A stretch of 64,000 bases of DNA from Pyrinomonadaceae bacterium. Its GTDB lineage: Bacteria; Acidobacteriota; Blastocatellia; Pyrinomonadales; Pyrinomonadaceae. The position numbers and the translations under genes were made by a program. The stretch's first letter is position 1; each line of letters opens with the position of its first letter. The DNA lies in the NCBI GenBank assembly GCA_028284415.1, contig JANQRU010000004.1, positions 434,001 through 498,000 of the forward strand, read 5' to 3'. Under the pieces are notes generated by a model. It saw nothing but the letters and a program-made list of their open reading frames with translations, did no database searches and was not told the DNA's origin. Shown in pieces: positions 37,152-45,957 of this stretch.

Positions 37152-38069
37152 ATGGATGAAAACTTTAATTTGCTGATTGCCTATGATGGCTCTGAATCTT
37201 CCGATGCCGCTTTGGATGACCTTAAAAAACTGGGTTTACCCGAAAATGAAGTAAATGCAATGATTTTAAGTATTGCCGAAGTTTGGCTTCCTCCACAAAA
37301 CAAAGAAGCTGAAAAGATAGAATTTGCAACAGAAAAACTTCGTAAAAAATACGAAGAAAAGCTTGAAAAATTAAAAGAGGCAGGTAAATTTGCAAAGAAT
37401 GCTGAAGAAAGAGTTCGCTTAATGTTTCCAAACTGGAACATTAAATCAGAAGCAACTTACGGCTCTCCCGCTTGGGAGATTCTAGCCTACGCAGACAAAT
37501 TAAAAGCAGAATTAATAGTTGCGGGAGCAAAGGGACGTTCGGCGATTGAGAGAGTTCTGATTGGAAGTATTTCGCAAAAGGTTTTAACGGAAGCAGAATG
37601 CTCAGTTCGTGTCGCCCGTGGGAAAGTTGAAGTTGACGAATCTCCAACCCGAATTATTATCGGATATGATGGCACAGACGGAGCAAATGAAGTAATTAAA
37701 GAAGTTACGGGAAGAAACTGGAAAGGGAATACTCAATTTAAGATCGTAATTGTTGAAGATTCAATGTTTGTCCGCAGCACTTTGGAAATTGAAGAAAAGA
37801 AAATTATCGAAGTGGGTAATCAGATTGTTCAAAACTTGAATGATGCAGGTTTTGAAACTGAGCTAGTCGTTGATGAAGGAAATCCCAAAGAAATATTGGT
37901 TAATGAAGCCGATAAATGGGATGCAGATTGTATCTTTATAGGAGCAACTCAGCATAATGATATCCTCTCAAAATATCTATTGGGAAGTGTTGCTTCAGCA
38001 GTTGCTACAAGAGCCAATTGTTCAGTTGAAGTGATCAGACCGATGAGTTACTCAAATGGAGATGAATAA
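37152..38069 (+). CDS. tandem universal stress protein (two UspA domains)
   Basis: About 305 residues in two UspA folds (about 1-150 and 160-300). The first has an intact ATP-binding signature G-A-K-G-x9-G-S-I. In the second the corresponding stretch is G-A-T-Q-H...L-L-G-S, lacking the second glycine, so nucleotide binding may be confined to domain 1. It is cytoplasmic. The ATG at 37152 has GGAG nine bases upstream; a TTG at 37137 is less likely. Confidence 0.92.
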   Translation: MDENFNLLIAYDGSESSDAALDDLKKLGLPENEVNAMILSIAEVWLPPQNKEAEKIEFATEKLRKKYEEKLEKLKEAGKFAKNAEERVRLMFPNWNIKSEATYGSPAWEILAYADKLKAELIVAGAKGRSAIERVLIGSISQKVLTEAECSVRVARGKVEVDESPTRIIIGYDGTDGANEVIKEVTGRNWKGNTQFKIVIVEDSMFVRSTLEIEEKKIIEVGNQIVQNLNDAGFETELVVDEGNPKEILVNEADKWDADCIFIGATQHNDILSKYLLGSVASAVATRANCSVEVIRPMSYSNGDE

Positions 38070-38075
38070 AAAAGT

Positions 38076-38106
38076 CCCGGTATTATGTAAAACACATAAT
38101 ACCGGG
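38076..38106 (-). terminator. intrinsic terminator after the VWA gene pair
   Basis: CCCGGTATTATGT (38076-38088) and its perfect complement (38094-38106) form a 13-base stem. The T-run is on the minus strand, so it ends the VWA transcript. It lies directly after the USP stop codon and may also stop that transcript. Confidence 0.85.
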
Positions 38107-38140
38107 AAAACTCTTAGCAAAATCGTTAAACTCTCACTTA

Positions 38141-39241
38141 TTATTTCTTATTCCTCTTAGGGGTTTTTGCAAAATAACCTTCACGGTGAGTTAACCTTAC
38201 TTTTTGTTTGGAAAGTTGTTGGTTGGTTAATTGGATATTAATTTTTCGGTATGAACCATCACGCTCTTGATTAGTCGGTTCATAAGCAATTAAGTATTGC
38301 GAACGCATTTCTTCTTGAATTTGTCGAAACGCACCTCTAAGTTCTCTCTCATCCTTTGGGAAAAAGGCTCTTCCGCCCGTATTTTCAGAGATTTTTTTCA
38401 AAGCACCTTTGTTGATACCACCATAATATCTATCACCAATTCCGATTGAGTAAATGACCGCTTCGGATTTCAAAGCTGCTTGGACAGCATCTTTCAATTT
38501 TTTAATTCCCGAGGTATTTACACCGTCCGTCAAAAGAATAATTGCTCGGCGGGTTTTGTCAGGGGACGGTCCCAAAACTTCTTCAGATGTAACATAGACC
38601 GCATCCCAGATTGCTGTCGAACCGGCAGTAGCCCGATTACCTCCTGAAATCGGAGGTGTGCCGACAACCACTCCGCCGCCAATAAAACCTGAAGGAGGCG
38701 TAAACTGAACACGGTCAATTGCTCGACGCAAACGGTTCATATTGCTGGTCATTCCCTGCTCAAGCGTCGCTTCGCCCGTGAAAGAGATTATCGCAACCTC
38801 GTCTTTTCTCGGTCTGACAACCGATTCCAGAAAAGATTTTGCCGCTTCTTTTTCTGCCGGAAGAGTTCTCTCTTGAGATGCACTCGTATCAATCAAAATC
38901 GTTAGAGACAACGGCAGATCAACCTTTCTGGAAAAAGCAATTATTTCTTGAGGTTGACCATTTTCAAAAAGCTTTATGTCGCCTTGCTGAAGACTGGTTA
39001 AAAGTCTTCGTTTTTTGTCCTGTGCTGTAAATAGAACATTTACAACCTCTGTGTCAATATTGATGATTTCGTCATCCTCTTCAGGAATATCATCAGGAGG
39101 TGTCGGCACAGGAGTTGGATTGGTGTTAGTGGTTGGATTAGGAGGCATCTGTTGAGCACTTGAGGAATTTAGTCCCCAAAATGAAACACTCAAAAACAAC
39201 AAACAAATTGTTAAAATTATCAGATTTTTTTTACGTTTCAT
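38141..39241 (-). CDS. secreted VWA-domain protein (acidobacterial VWFA-related type)
   Basis: About 366 residues. An export signal (M-K-R-K-K-N-L-I-I-L..., to S-S-A-Q) is followed by a proline-rich linker and an acidic D-D-I-P-E-E-D-D-E-I-I segment. The VWA domain has a complete MIDAS D-T-S-A-S and the family sequence V-L-F-T-A-Q-D-K-K-R-R. The A-F-F-P-K-D-E-R-E-L-R...I-Q-E-E-M-R-S-Q-Y-L-I-A-Y motif is characteristic of the VWFA-related proteins common in Acidobacteria. ATG at 39241 is preferred (GGAAG eight bases upstream); an ATG at 39256 is possible. It lies 31 bases downstream of the paralogous gene, hence one operon. Confidence 0.9.
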   Translation of the reverse strand: MKRKKNLIILTICLLFLSVSFWGLNSSSAQQMPPNPTTNTNPTPVPTPPDDIPEEDDEIINIDTEVVNVLFTAQDKKRRLLTSLQQGDIKLFENGQPQEIIAFSRKVDLPLSLTILIDTSASQERTLPAEKEAAKSFLESVVRPRKDEVAIISFTGEATLEQGMTSNMNRLRRAIDRVQFTPPSGFIGGGVVVGTPPISGGNRATAGSTAIWDAVYVTSEEVLGPSPDKTRRAIILLTDGVNTSGIKKLKDAVQAALKSEAVIYSIGIGDRYYGGINKGALKKISENTGGRAFFPKDERELRGAFRQIQEEMRSQYLIAYEPTNQERDGSYRKINIQLTNQQLSKQKVRLTHREGYFAKTPKRNKK

Positions 39242-39272
39242 TCCAAATACTTCCATCCTTAAATAAATATTT

Positions 39273-40235
39273 TTACTGTCTCAAACTGTCTTTGATTGCA
39301 CGGTATTTTGATTTTGTGCGAATTCTGTATTTTTTCTCTTTTGAACTATCGGTAAATCGAACTTCGATATCTCTTTCTTTACCGTCATAATTCTGATTAG
39401 CAGGACGATATGTAATTATATATTGCGAACGCAATTCTTTAGAAATTTTTGTAAAAGACCTTTCTAAGGCAAGCATATCACCTGTAAAAAATGCTCTTCC
39501 GCCGGTTTCTTCGCAAAGTCTTGTTAGATACTTATCACCTTTGTCTTTGATCGTTCCTGCTTCTACGCCCGGAACCGTTCCCAGAAAACCTGCTTTTGTT
39601 GAGATGCCGAAAATCGTTGTTTCAGTTCGCTGAGCAATATCAATCGCGTCTTCTATCTCCGCACGGCTGAATGTATCATCACCATCTGTGATCAAGACAA
39701 TTACGCGTCTGCCCGGAGCATTTCTCATTTTCTCGTCAGAAAATTGCCAAATCGCATCATAAAGTGCTGTTTGTGAACCTGTGTTTTTTATTCTATCTAC
39801 GGCTCTATCCAATAAATCGAGTTTGTCAGTAAAATCCTGATGAAGCTTAACCCTATGATCAAATGTCATAAACGCCGCTTTATCTTTACGAAGTCTTGTA
39901 ACTGTATAAATAAAATCTTTTGCCGCTCGCTTAGAAAATTTCAATTTGCCCGATGTTGAAGCTGATGTATCCATCAAAACCCCTACGTACACGGGCGGAT
40001 TGTTGCTTTCATCTGTAAAGAAAGTAACTTCCTGTCGGACACCATTTTCGAAAACGGCAAAATCCCCTTTTCTAAGTCCCGTTACAAGATTTTTCTTCTT
40101 TTTCTTTTCTGTCACGGTTACCGGAAGACGAACCTCAAATGTCGAAACAGGATCATCATCATCTTGTGCCAATGCCGTGATTGAAAAAAGTGAAATCAGA
40201 ACCGCAAATATTGTAAAACGTAACAAACTCTTCAT
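39273..40235 (-). CDS. secreted VWA-domain protein (acidobacterial VWFA-related type)
   Basis: The 320-residue paralogue of the gene that follows it in the operon. It has a signal peptide 1-23 (I-T-A-L-A-Q), a short acidic stretch, then a VWA domain with MIDAS D-T-S-A-S and the same C-terminal element (A-L-E-R-S-F-T-K-I-S-K-E-L-R-S-Q-Y-I-I-T-Y-R-P). It probably mediates metal-dependent protein-protein contacts outside the inner membrane. The tandem arrangement indicates a duplication. Confidence 0.9.
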   Translation of the reverse strand: MKSLLRFTIFAVLISLFSITALAQDDDDPVSTFEVRLPVTVTEKKKKKNLVTGLRKGDFAVFENGVRQEVTFFTDESNNPPVYVGVLMDTSASTSGKLKFSKRAAKDFIYTVTRLRKDKAAFMTFDHRVKLHQDFTDKLDLLDRAVDRIKNTGSQTALYDAIWQFSDEKMRNAPGRRVIVLITDGDDTFSRAEIEDAIDIAQRTETTIFGISTKAGFLGTVPGVEAGTIKDKGDKYLTRLCEETGGRAFFTGDMLALERSFTKISKELRSQYIITYRPANQNYDGKERDIEVRFTDSSKEKKYRIRTKSKYRAIKDSLRQ

Positions 40236-40359
40236 ATCTATTTTGTATTTTTATTTGATAACTTAGTAACTCAATATTCGATGCTTGTTTTAATTGGACT
40301 GTTGCCCAACTTCAAAACATTTGATTATATCAAAAAAGGCAAAAAGTGATAGGTGATAA

Positions 40360-41724
40360 GTGAAAAGAGGAATAAATATAAATCCGCATATTTTTAGAGA
40401 ATACGATATACGAGGAATTGTCGGGAAAGATTTAACTACCACAACCGTCACGACAATTGCCAAAGCCATCGGAACATATTTTCGCAATAATGAAGCTAAA
40501 AAAATCATCATAGGTTTTGATGCAAGAGAATCATCACCTAAGTTTTGTGAAATTTTAACCAATGAATTAAACAAAACGGGTTGTGATGTAATGCTCATCG
40601 GCAAAGTTCCAACACCGATTTTGTATCATACGGTTTATACGCAAGATATTGATGGCGGCGTGATGATTACGGGTTCGCATAATCCTTCCAATCACAATGG
40701 ATTCAAAATCTGTCTTGGCAAACAAACCCTTTTCGGCTCACAAATTCAAGAAATCAAACAAATCGCCTTTTCAAATGACTTTGTAAATGGGAATGGGAAA
40801 CTCGAAAAATTTGAAGTTTTAGAAAATTACAAAAAAGACCTAATCTCAAAAATAAATTTTGGTAATAGAAAGCTTAAAGTTGCGATTGATGCGGGAAATG
40901 GAATGGGCGGAATTACATCCGTTCCCGTTTATAAAAAATTAGAATGCGAAGTCATCGAACTATTTACCGACCCCGACAGCAATTTTCCAAACCATGAACC
41001 CGATCCTTCACAGGAAAAAAACCTTCAACAATTAATTTCCACAGTTGTGGAAAAAAAAGCTGATTTGGGAATCGCCTTTGATGGAGATGCCGATCGAATT
41101 ACTGTAATTGATGAAACAGGACGAATTATTTGGGGTGATGAATTAATGATGTTGTTTGTCCGCGATGTTTTGCCAACTTTCCCAAACCGGGCTGTGATCG
41201 CCGAGGTAAAATGTACTCAAACGCTCTTTGATGAAATTGAAAACTTGGGTGGCAAACCAATTATGTGTAAAGCGGGACATTCGATAATAAAATCAAAATT
41301 GCAAGAAAAGAATGCAATCCTCGCAGGCGAAATGAGCGGACATATTTTCTTCAATGACAGATTTTATGGTTTTGATGATGCTTGCTATGCAGGGGCAAGG
41401 CTTTTGGAACTTCTTTCAAAAACCGATAAATCTCTCAGCCAACTTCTTTCAGACTTACCAAAGACATTTTCCACTCCTGAAATTAGAATTCCCTGCCCCG
41501 AAGAAAAAAAACAGGAAATCGTCAAAAAAGTTGCTGAAGAATATCAGGATAAATACGAAGTCAATACAATTGATGGTGCAAGAATTAAATTTGAAAGTGG
41601 TTGGGGTTTGGTGCGTCCTTCAAATACGCAAGCGATCCTGGTCTTGAGATTTGAAGCAAAATCCGCAGAAGAACTAGCTATAATCCAAGCTAATCTCACA
41701 AAAAAGGTTGAAGAACTTATTTGA
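40360..41724 (+). CDS. phosphomannomutase / phosphoglucomutase
   Basis: The 454-residue alpha-D-phosphohexomutase interconverts hexose 6- and 1-phosphates for polysaccharide or LPS precursors. The phosphoserine loop T-G-S106-H-N-P and the metal loop F-D-G-D-A-D-R are intact, and the C-terminal sugar-phosphate loop (E-S-G-W-G-L-V-R-P-S-N-T) is present. The start is GTG at 40360, within GTGATAGGTGATAAGTG, a small tandem repeat that supplies an AGGTG site five bases upstream. No in-frame ATG is available before the conserved F-R-E-Y-D-I-R-G. Confidence 0.93.
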   Translation: MKRGININPHIFREYDIRGIVGKDLTTTTVTTIAKAIGTYFRNNEAKKIIIGFDARESSPKFCEILTNELNKTGCDVMLIGKVPTPILYHTVYTQDIDGGVMITGSHNPSNHNGFKICLGKQTLFGSQIQEIKQIAFSNDFVNGNGKLEKFEVLENYKKDLISKINFGNRKLKVAIDAGNGMGGITSVPVYKKLECEVIELFTDPDSNFPNHEPDPSQEKNLQQLISTVVEKKADLGIAFDGDADRITVIDETGRIIWGDELMMLFVRDVLPTFPNRAVIAEVKCTQTLFDEIENLGGKPIMCKAGHSIIKSKLQEKNAILAGEMSGHIFFNDRFYGFDDACYAGARLLELLSKTDKSLSQLLSDLPKTFSTPEIRIPCPEEKKQEIVKKVAEEYQDKYEVNTIDGARIKFESGWGLVRPSNTQAILVLRFEAKSAEELAIIQANLTKKVEELI

Positions 41725-41812
41725 ATCTGTTTTCTCATTTTCCAAACTTTCACAAATCTTTTACGGATTTTTTATGACTTAAAACTCATATATATGCCAT
41801 AAAATCTCCATT

Positions 41813-42736
41813 ATGTTAAAAATCATTTCAAAAACCGCAATTAGTCTAATCATTTTATCTTTTCTAAGCTTTGCAACTTTTGCTCAAACACCCAAAAATT
41901 CAGCAGTTACAAATGCAATGCGACAAGAAGCCAATAAACATTATCAAAATAAAAGTTGGGAAAAATCCGCGAAAGCTTATGAGCAAATCAGCAAACTCGA
42001 AACAAAAAATTTTGCAGCCAAATATCGCTATGCGATGTCGGTTATGAATCTGGGCAAAAACCAAGAAGCTGAAATTATCTTTCAAGAAATTCTTAAAGCC
42101 TCGCCCAATAATCCAACAGCATTAGCCCTCGCTCGTGCCTACGCTCGCCAAGGCAAAAAGGAAAATGCATATAAAATGCTCGAAGGCACACTTAAATTTG
42201 GCGGAATTGCTCCGAAAACATTAGAAACCACACAAGATTTTGCTTCATTCAAAAATGAAAAAAGATTCAAGGAGTTGCTCAAAAATTCCGACCTTGCCCA
42301 AAACCCTTGTAAAGCAAGTCCCGAATACAGGCAATTTGATTTTTGGATCGGTGAATGGGACGTTAAAAACCCGCAAGGCTTGGTCGTCGGCTCAAGCAAC
42401 ATTCAACTGATCTTGAGCGAATGCATAATTTTTGAGAACTATAAAACCCCAAATTACGCAGGAAAAAGCTTCAACATCTACGACAAAGAAGATAAAAAAT
42501 GGCATCAAACATGGGTTGATAAAAATGGAGTCCTAACCGAATTTGTCGGCGAACTAAAAGACGGCAAAATGGTTTATGTTGCTGATGAGATGCGAAGTGG
42601 CAAAAGAATCCTAGTCAAAATGACCTTTACGAAACTCAAAAATGGAGATGTCAATCAATTCGGAGAATTTTCAGCGGACGGCGGAAAAACTTGGGCTACA
42701 CGCTATAACCTAACTTATACAAAAAAGAAAAAATAA
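41813..42736 (+). CDS. secreted protein with TPR-like N-terminus and DUF1579-like C-terminal domain
   Basis: The 307-residue protein has a signal peptide (1-24, S-F-A-T-F-A-Q). Helical TPR-like repeats follow (Y-A-M-S-V-M-N-L-G-K-N-Q-E-A-E-I-I-F; A-R-A-Y-A-R-Q-G-K-K-E-N-A-Y). The C-terminal beta-barrel-like domain is introduced by F-D-F-W-I-G-E-W-D-V-K, a motif of DUF1579-type lipocalin-like domains. It is probably periplasmic. The function is unknown and no operon partner is evident. Confidence 0.8.
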   Translation: MLKIISKTAISLIILSFLSFATFAQTPKNSAVTNAMRQEANKHYQNKSWEKSAKAYEQISKLETKNFAAKYRYAMSVMNLGKNQEAEIIFQEILKASPNNPTALALARAYARQGKKENAYKMLEGTLKFGGIAPKTLETTQDFASFKNEKRFKELLKNSDLAQNPCKASPEYRQFDFWIGEWDVKNPQGLVVGSSNIQLILSECIIFENYKTPNYAGKSFNIYDKEDKKWHQTWVDKNGVLTEFVGELKDGKMVYVADEMRSGKRILVKMTFTKLKNGDVNQFGEFSADGGKTWATRYNLTYTKKKK

Positions 42737-42801
42737 TTGTTGGAGTTGAAAGTAAGTAAAATGATTAAAAAGGTGTAAACTGTTCTTTTACATTTTTAAT
42801 C

Positions 42802-44109
42802 ATGAATCACAATAATCCGCTTTATACATCTCGTATCGCTACGATTTTAACTTTGATCGGAGTAGCAGTTGGTTTGGGAAATGTCTGGCGTTTTCCATAT
42901 ATGATGGGAAGCTATGGCGGAAGTGCTTTTTTAGCTGTCTATTTGGTTTTCACAATCCTTTTTGCAATTCCTGCTTTGATGGCTGAAATGGCATTTGGAA
43001 AAGCGACTCGTGGTGGAACATTAGTCGCATTTAAAACTGCTTTTGGGAAGACTTGGGGCAAAATCTTTGCTTATCTGCTTTTATTTGGAGTTTTAATTGC
43101 CGGTTCATATTATGCGGTAGTTGTCGCAAATGTAATTTTTACTGCTGGTTATTCAATTTTTAATAGTTTCCAAACTGAAAATTTATCAAACTATAATTCT
43201 CTTCTTGGAAATGGCTGGCTTCAATACGTTGTTACATTATTATTAATCGCTTCTACTTTATTTGTTATCCACAGAGGTTTGCAAAAAGGAATCGAATGGG
43301 TTAGCAAAATAGCCGTTCCTTTTTTTCTCGTTACAATTTTAGGCTTAATCTTTTACACACTTTCTCTTCCGGGAGCAATTACTCAACTTCAAGAGTTTCT
43401 AAAGCCAGATTTTGCTGCTTTAACTCCTACTCAACTGTTTGCGGCGTTGGGACAATCTTTTTTCTCAGTCGGATTAGGCGGAACTTTTATGCTCGTTTAC
43501 GGAAGTTATATAAAAGATAACGATAACATTCCGAAAATCGTAGTTTCCACATGCTTTGGCGACATTGCTGCTTCCCTTTTAGCGAGTTTATTTCTTGTTC
43601 CGACAATTTTAGTTTTTGGGCTTGATATGGCTTCGGGTCCGGGATTGATTTTTGCGACGCTTCCAAAACTTTTTAGCCAAATGCCTTTCGGTTGGTTAAT
43701 CGGAAGTCTTTTTCTAACAGCATTATCAGCAGTCGCTTTTCTGTCTTTGACTGCAGCTTATCAGGTTTTAATTGGCAGTGTCGATAAAGAACTTTTTCCA
43801 AAAATTAAACGCTCTCGAATAATTATCGGACTATTTGTTTTGCAAGCGATTTTAACTTTGCCAAGCAATTTGTATCCAAGTTTAATAGGAATACTCGACT
43901 TAGTATTTGGTTCAGGAATGGGAGTTTTCGGAAGTGCTTTGGCAATTTTGGGAATAGCTTGGGGATTAGGCAAAACAAAAACTCTCAATCAAATATTCGG
44001 TGATGAAGAGGCTTCTGCATTTAGAAACTTCACTTTTCTATGGCTTCGTTGGGTAGTTCCTGCTGTGCTATTTTTGGTTTTAGCAGGGTATATTATTAGT
44101 AAATTTTAA
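42802..44109 (+). CDS. sodium-dependent transporter of the NSS (SNF) family
   Basis: The 435-residue inner-membrane symporter has about 11-12 helices. The first-helix signature T-L-I-G-V-A-V-G-L-G-N-V-W-R-F-P-Y contains the sodium/substrate site of LeuT-like transporters. Bacterial NSS proteins carry amino acids or related amines. It is followed four bases later by a 2OG-Fe(II) oxygenase, so substrate and enzyme may be linked. The gene is compact compared with LeuT (about 510), matching the shorter bacterial subgroup. Confidence 0.93.
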   Translation: MNHNNPLYTSRIATILTLIGVAVGLGNVWRFPYMMGSYGGSAFLAVYLVFTILFAIPALMAEMAFGKATRGGTLVAFKTAFGKTWGKIFAYLLLFGVLIAGSYYAVVVANVIFTAGYSIFNSFQTENLSNYNSLLGNGWLQYVVTLLLIASTLFVIHRGLQKGIEWVSKIAVPFFLVTILGLIFYTLSLPGAITQLQEFLKPDFAALTPTQLFAALGQSFFSVGLGGTFMLVYGSYIKDNDNIPKIVVSTCFGDIAASLLASLFLVPTILVFGLDMASGPGLIFATLPKLFSQMPFGWLIGSLFLTALSAVAFLSLTAAYQVLIGSVDKELFPKIKRSRIIIGLFVLQAILTLPSNLYPSLIGILDLVFGSGMGVFGSALAILGIAWGLGKTKTLNQIFGDEEASAFRNFTFLWLRWVVPAVLFLVLAGYIISKF

Positions 44110-44113
44110 AGAT

Positions 44114-45187
44114 ATGAAATCTGCAAAAGAAAAAGGAATCAATGCCGTTAATCAAGATTTTAGAAAATACGACCAAGTAAAAAAAGAGCAAAAATATCAC
44201 TTGGTTGAGAATGAAAATCTTGAAGAATTTGACAAAGATTACGAAATTAAAACTTGCGATATGCGTCTGTTTTTTGAAGGTGGCGAAGCGGGCAAAAAGC
44301 AATTTGCACAAGAATTAGGTGAAGCTCTCGAAGGTATTGGTTTTGCGATTTTGTCTGGTCACGGAATTGATCCAACGCTTTACGAAACAGCGGAAAACAA
44401 GATAATCGAACTCTTTGAAACAACCTCGCTCGAAGAAAGATTAGCTTACGAAGCCGAAAGGTTTGGTTCAGTAAATCAAGGTTATTTTCCGATAAAAGAA
44501 ACGACAATTATTCACCCAGATTTGGTCGAAGGTTGGGTATTTTGCAGACGTGCTTTTGATTTGGGCGAAAATTCAGATTACAAAGAGTCTGATTTTTGGG
44601 TTAAACCAAACTATGAACTAATTTTCAGAAAAGTCGTTCAAGAAAACGAAAAACTAATTCTGCCAATAATGCAAAGCATTTTGCGTTATTTAAATTGTGA
44701 ACCACATCTTTTTGACGAAAAATTAACCGACACAAATTTCGGTTTTCGCTTAAATTATTATCCACCAATCAGCGAATCCGACGACGCTTCGGGAGCAGGG
44801 CGTATGCTTGGACATGAAGATGTTGATTTATTTACATTCTTGCCCGCCCAAAATGTTGACGGCTTACAAGTCTTCAACCGCAAAAACGGCAAATGGATTC
44901 GCCTCGACGCCCCACGCGGAACAATCGTCCTCAACACAGGCGACTATATGCAAAGAATCACCGATGACCGTCTGCCTTCAACAACTCACCGAGTCAGCAA
45001 ACCACAAAACAAATCTCTTTTTTCAAAACCAAGAGTTTCTCTACCAATGGCGATTTATCTTTGGGAAAATGAAATTTTAGAAGTCCTTCCAAGCTTAGGC
45101 GAACCAAAATATAAACCAATTTCCGCAATAAAATTTCATACAAATATTACGAGTAAATATTATGGTGATGAATACGCGGTTGGTTGA
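44114..45187 (+). CDS. 2-oxoglutarate/Fe(II)-dependent oxygenase, isopenicillin-N-synthase-like
   Basis: The 357-residue enzyme belongs to the DIOX_N/2OG-FeII_Oxy type. The facial triad is H234-E-D236 with H292, and the co-substrate-binding arginine is R307-V-S. The DIOX_N part has G-F-A-I-L-S-G-H-G-I. The N-terminus (about 50 residues, charged) is longer than in small members. It is cytoplasmic. The gene is tightly coupled to the NSS transporter, suggesting oxidation of an imported amino acid or amine; the substrate is unknown. Confidence 0.9.
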   Translation: MKSAKEKGINAVNQDFRKYDQVKKEQKYHLVENENLEEFDKDYEIKTCDMRLFFEGGEAGKKQFAQELGEALEGIGFAILSGHGIDPTLYETAENKIIELFETTSLEERLAYEAERFGSVNQGYFPIKETTIIHPDLVEGWVFCRRAFDLGENSDYKESDFWVKPNYELIFRKVVQENEKLILPIMQSILRYLNCEPHLFDEKLTDTNFGFRLNYYPPISESDDASGAGRMLGHEDVDLFTFLPAQNVDGLQVFNRKNGKWIRLDAPRGTIVLNTGDYMQRITDDRLPSTTHRVSKPQNKSLFSKPRVSLPMAIYLWENEILEVLPSLGEPKYKPISAIKFHTNITSKYYGDEYAVG

Positions 45188-45237
45188 CAAAGAAAAGTTT
45201 TGACTGAGTTGCAATAAATTTAAGGTAAAAACTTACT

Positions 45238-45285
45238 AAAGAGTTCCAAGTTAGATAAAAAACAGTTTAAGACTCTTTCATTTTT
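45238..45285 (+). terminator. possible terminator after the transporter-oxygenase pair
   Basis: AAAGAGT (45238-45244) and ACTCTTT (45272-45278) form a seven-base stem with a long loop, followed by CATTTTTTG. Weaker than the other terminators in the window. Confidence 0.4.
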
Positions 45286-45379
45286 TGTCACGGCTATTGA
45301 CGAATCATTTGTCTGATAGATTTACTGAGGAAAGTAGGGTAAATTGGTTATCTCAATAATCTATAATCAAAGAAAAACT

Positions 45380-45790
45380 ATGATAAAAAAATATATAACT
45401 TTCACACTTGTGTGCTTATTATTGGTAACCGCAAACTTCTCAGTCATTTTGGCTCAAACTAATGTAGATAAAAACTCTGAATCTATTCGTGAAGTCAGAG
45501 GCGTAGTCAACGAACGCGAAACGGGTAAGAAAAATCGTGTTAAGGTGATAATGGCAGATGGAAAGAAATTGAAGGGTTATGTTAGCGAAGTCAAAGATGA
45601 TTCATTTACATTGGTTGAATCGAAGACAAAACAAAGTATTGAGATTGCTTACGCCGATGTAAAAAAGGCTAAAAAAAGAAGATCAAAGAGCGAAAAACTT
45701 GCTCTTGGAATTGCGATTGGTGCAGGAGTAGTAGGAGCTGCTGTCTTGGGAATCTTTCTTGCCGCCCGTTGTAATAATGAAGGATGTTAA
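45380..45790 (+). CDS. secreted small protein with Sm-like fold and C-terminal glycine-zipper segment
   Basis: About 136 residues. A signal peptide (M-I-K-K-Y-I-T-F-T-L..., to V-I-L-A-Q) is followed by a beta-rich segment V-K-V-I-M-A-D-G-K-K-L-K-G-Y-V-S-E-V with the G-x3-G/turn pattern of Sm-like barrels. A basic stretch (K-K-A-K-K-R-R-S-K-S) follows. The last element is a hydrophobic glycine/alanine-rich helix (G-I-A-I-G-A-G-V-V-G-A-A-V-L-G) before a C-terminal N-N-E-G-C. It might associate with membranes. An in-frame ATG at 45344 is not preferred because it would mask the signal. Function unknown. Confidence 0.75.
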   Translation: MIKKYITFTLVCLLLVTANFSVILAQTNVDKNSESIREVRGVVNERETGKKNRVKVIMADGKKLKGYVSEVKDDSFTLVESKTKQSIEIAYADVKKAKKRRSKSEKLALGIAIGAGVVGAAVLGIFLAARCNNEGC

Positions 45791-45823
45791 AGCTAGAATT
45801 ATAAGTTTGAGACAGTATAAATT

Positions 45824-45852
45824 TTGACTAAATCAAAAAATATTGGCATAAA
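45824..45852 (+). promoter_or_regulatory. candidate promoter of the ileS leader transcript
   Basis: TTGACT (45824-45829), a 17-base spacer and CATAAA (45847-45852). Transcription would start near 45859, giving a very short 5' end before the leader-peptide start, so this placement is tentative. Confidence 0.35.
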
Positions 45853-45868
45853 TATAGATGAGGATTTT

Positions 45869-45922
45869 ATGAGAAAACCTTTGAGCATAATTATTATTAG
45901 CAACAGGGACTTTGCTCCATAG
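45869..45922 (+). CDS. ileL: isoleucine-rich leader peptide (ileS attenuator)
   Basis: A 17-codon ORF, MRKPLSIIIISNRDFAP, with a GAGGA site four bases before its ATG. Codons 7-10 are ATA-ATT-ATT-ATT, four consecutive isoleucines including the rare ATA. The stop (TAG 45920-45922) falls within the first hairpin of the antiterminator. A ribosome held at the Ile codons would leave 45906-45913 free, whereas one reaching the stop would cover it. The neighbouring gene is ileS, so this is the sensor of Ile-tRNA charging. The gene symbol is descriptive only. The coordinates and codons are seen directly; the regulation is inferred. Confidence 0.8.
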   Translation: MRKPLSIIIISNRDFAP

Positions 45923-45957
45923 AGAGCGAGCCAAAGGTAGAACTTTGTAAAAGTCCC
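45906..45957 (+). promoter_or_regulatory. antiterminator three-way junction of the ileS leader
   Basis: GGGACTTT (45906-45913) pairs with AAAGTCCC (45950-45957). Inside it are two further stems, GCTC/GAGC (45914-45917 with 45924-45927) and CAAAG/CTTTG (45932-45936 with 45943-45947). The 3' strand of the closing stem is the same sequence used by the terminator, so the two structures exclude one another. Confidence 0.7.

Noticed and set aside
37670..37685. Sigma-54-like TGGCACAGACGGAGC inside the USP gene
   Set aside because: Spacing is GG-N10-GC but the TTGC part is absent, and it lies within a coding region facing no gene start.
45188..45379. tRNA or structured RNA gene in the gap
   Set aside because: No cloverleaf with a T-arm GGTTCGAATCC-type sequence is seen here or in other gaps.
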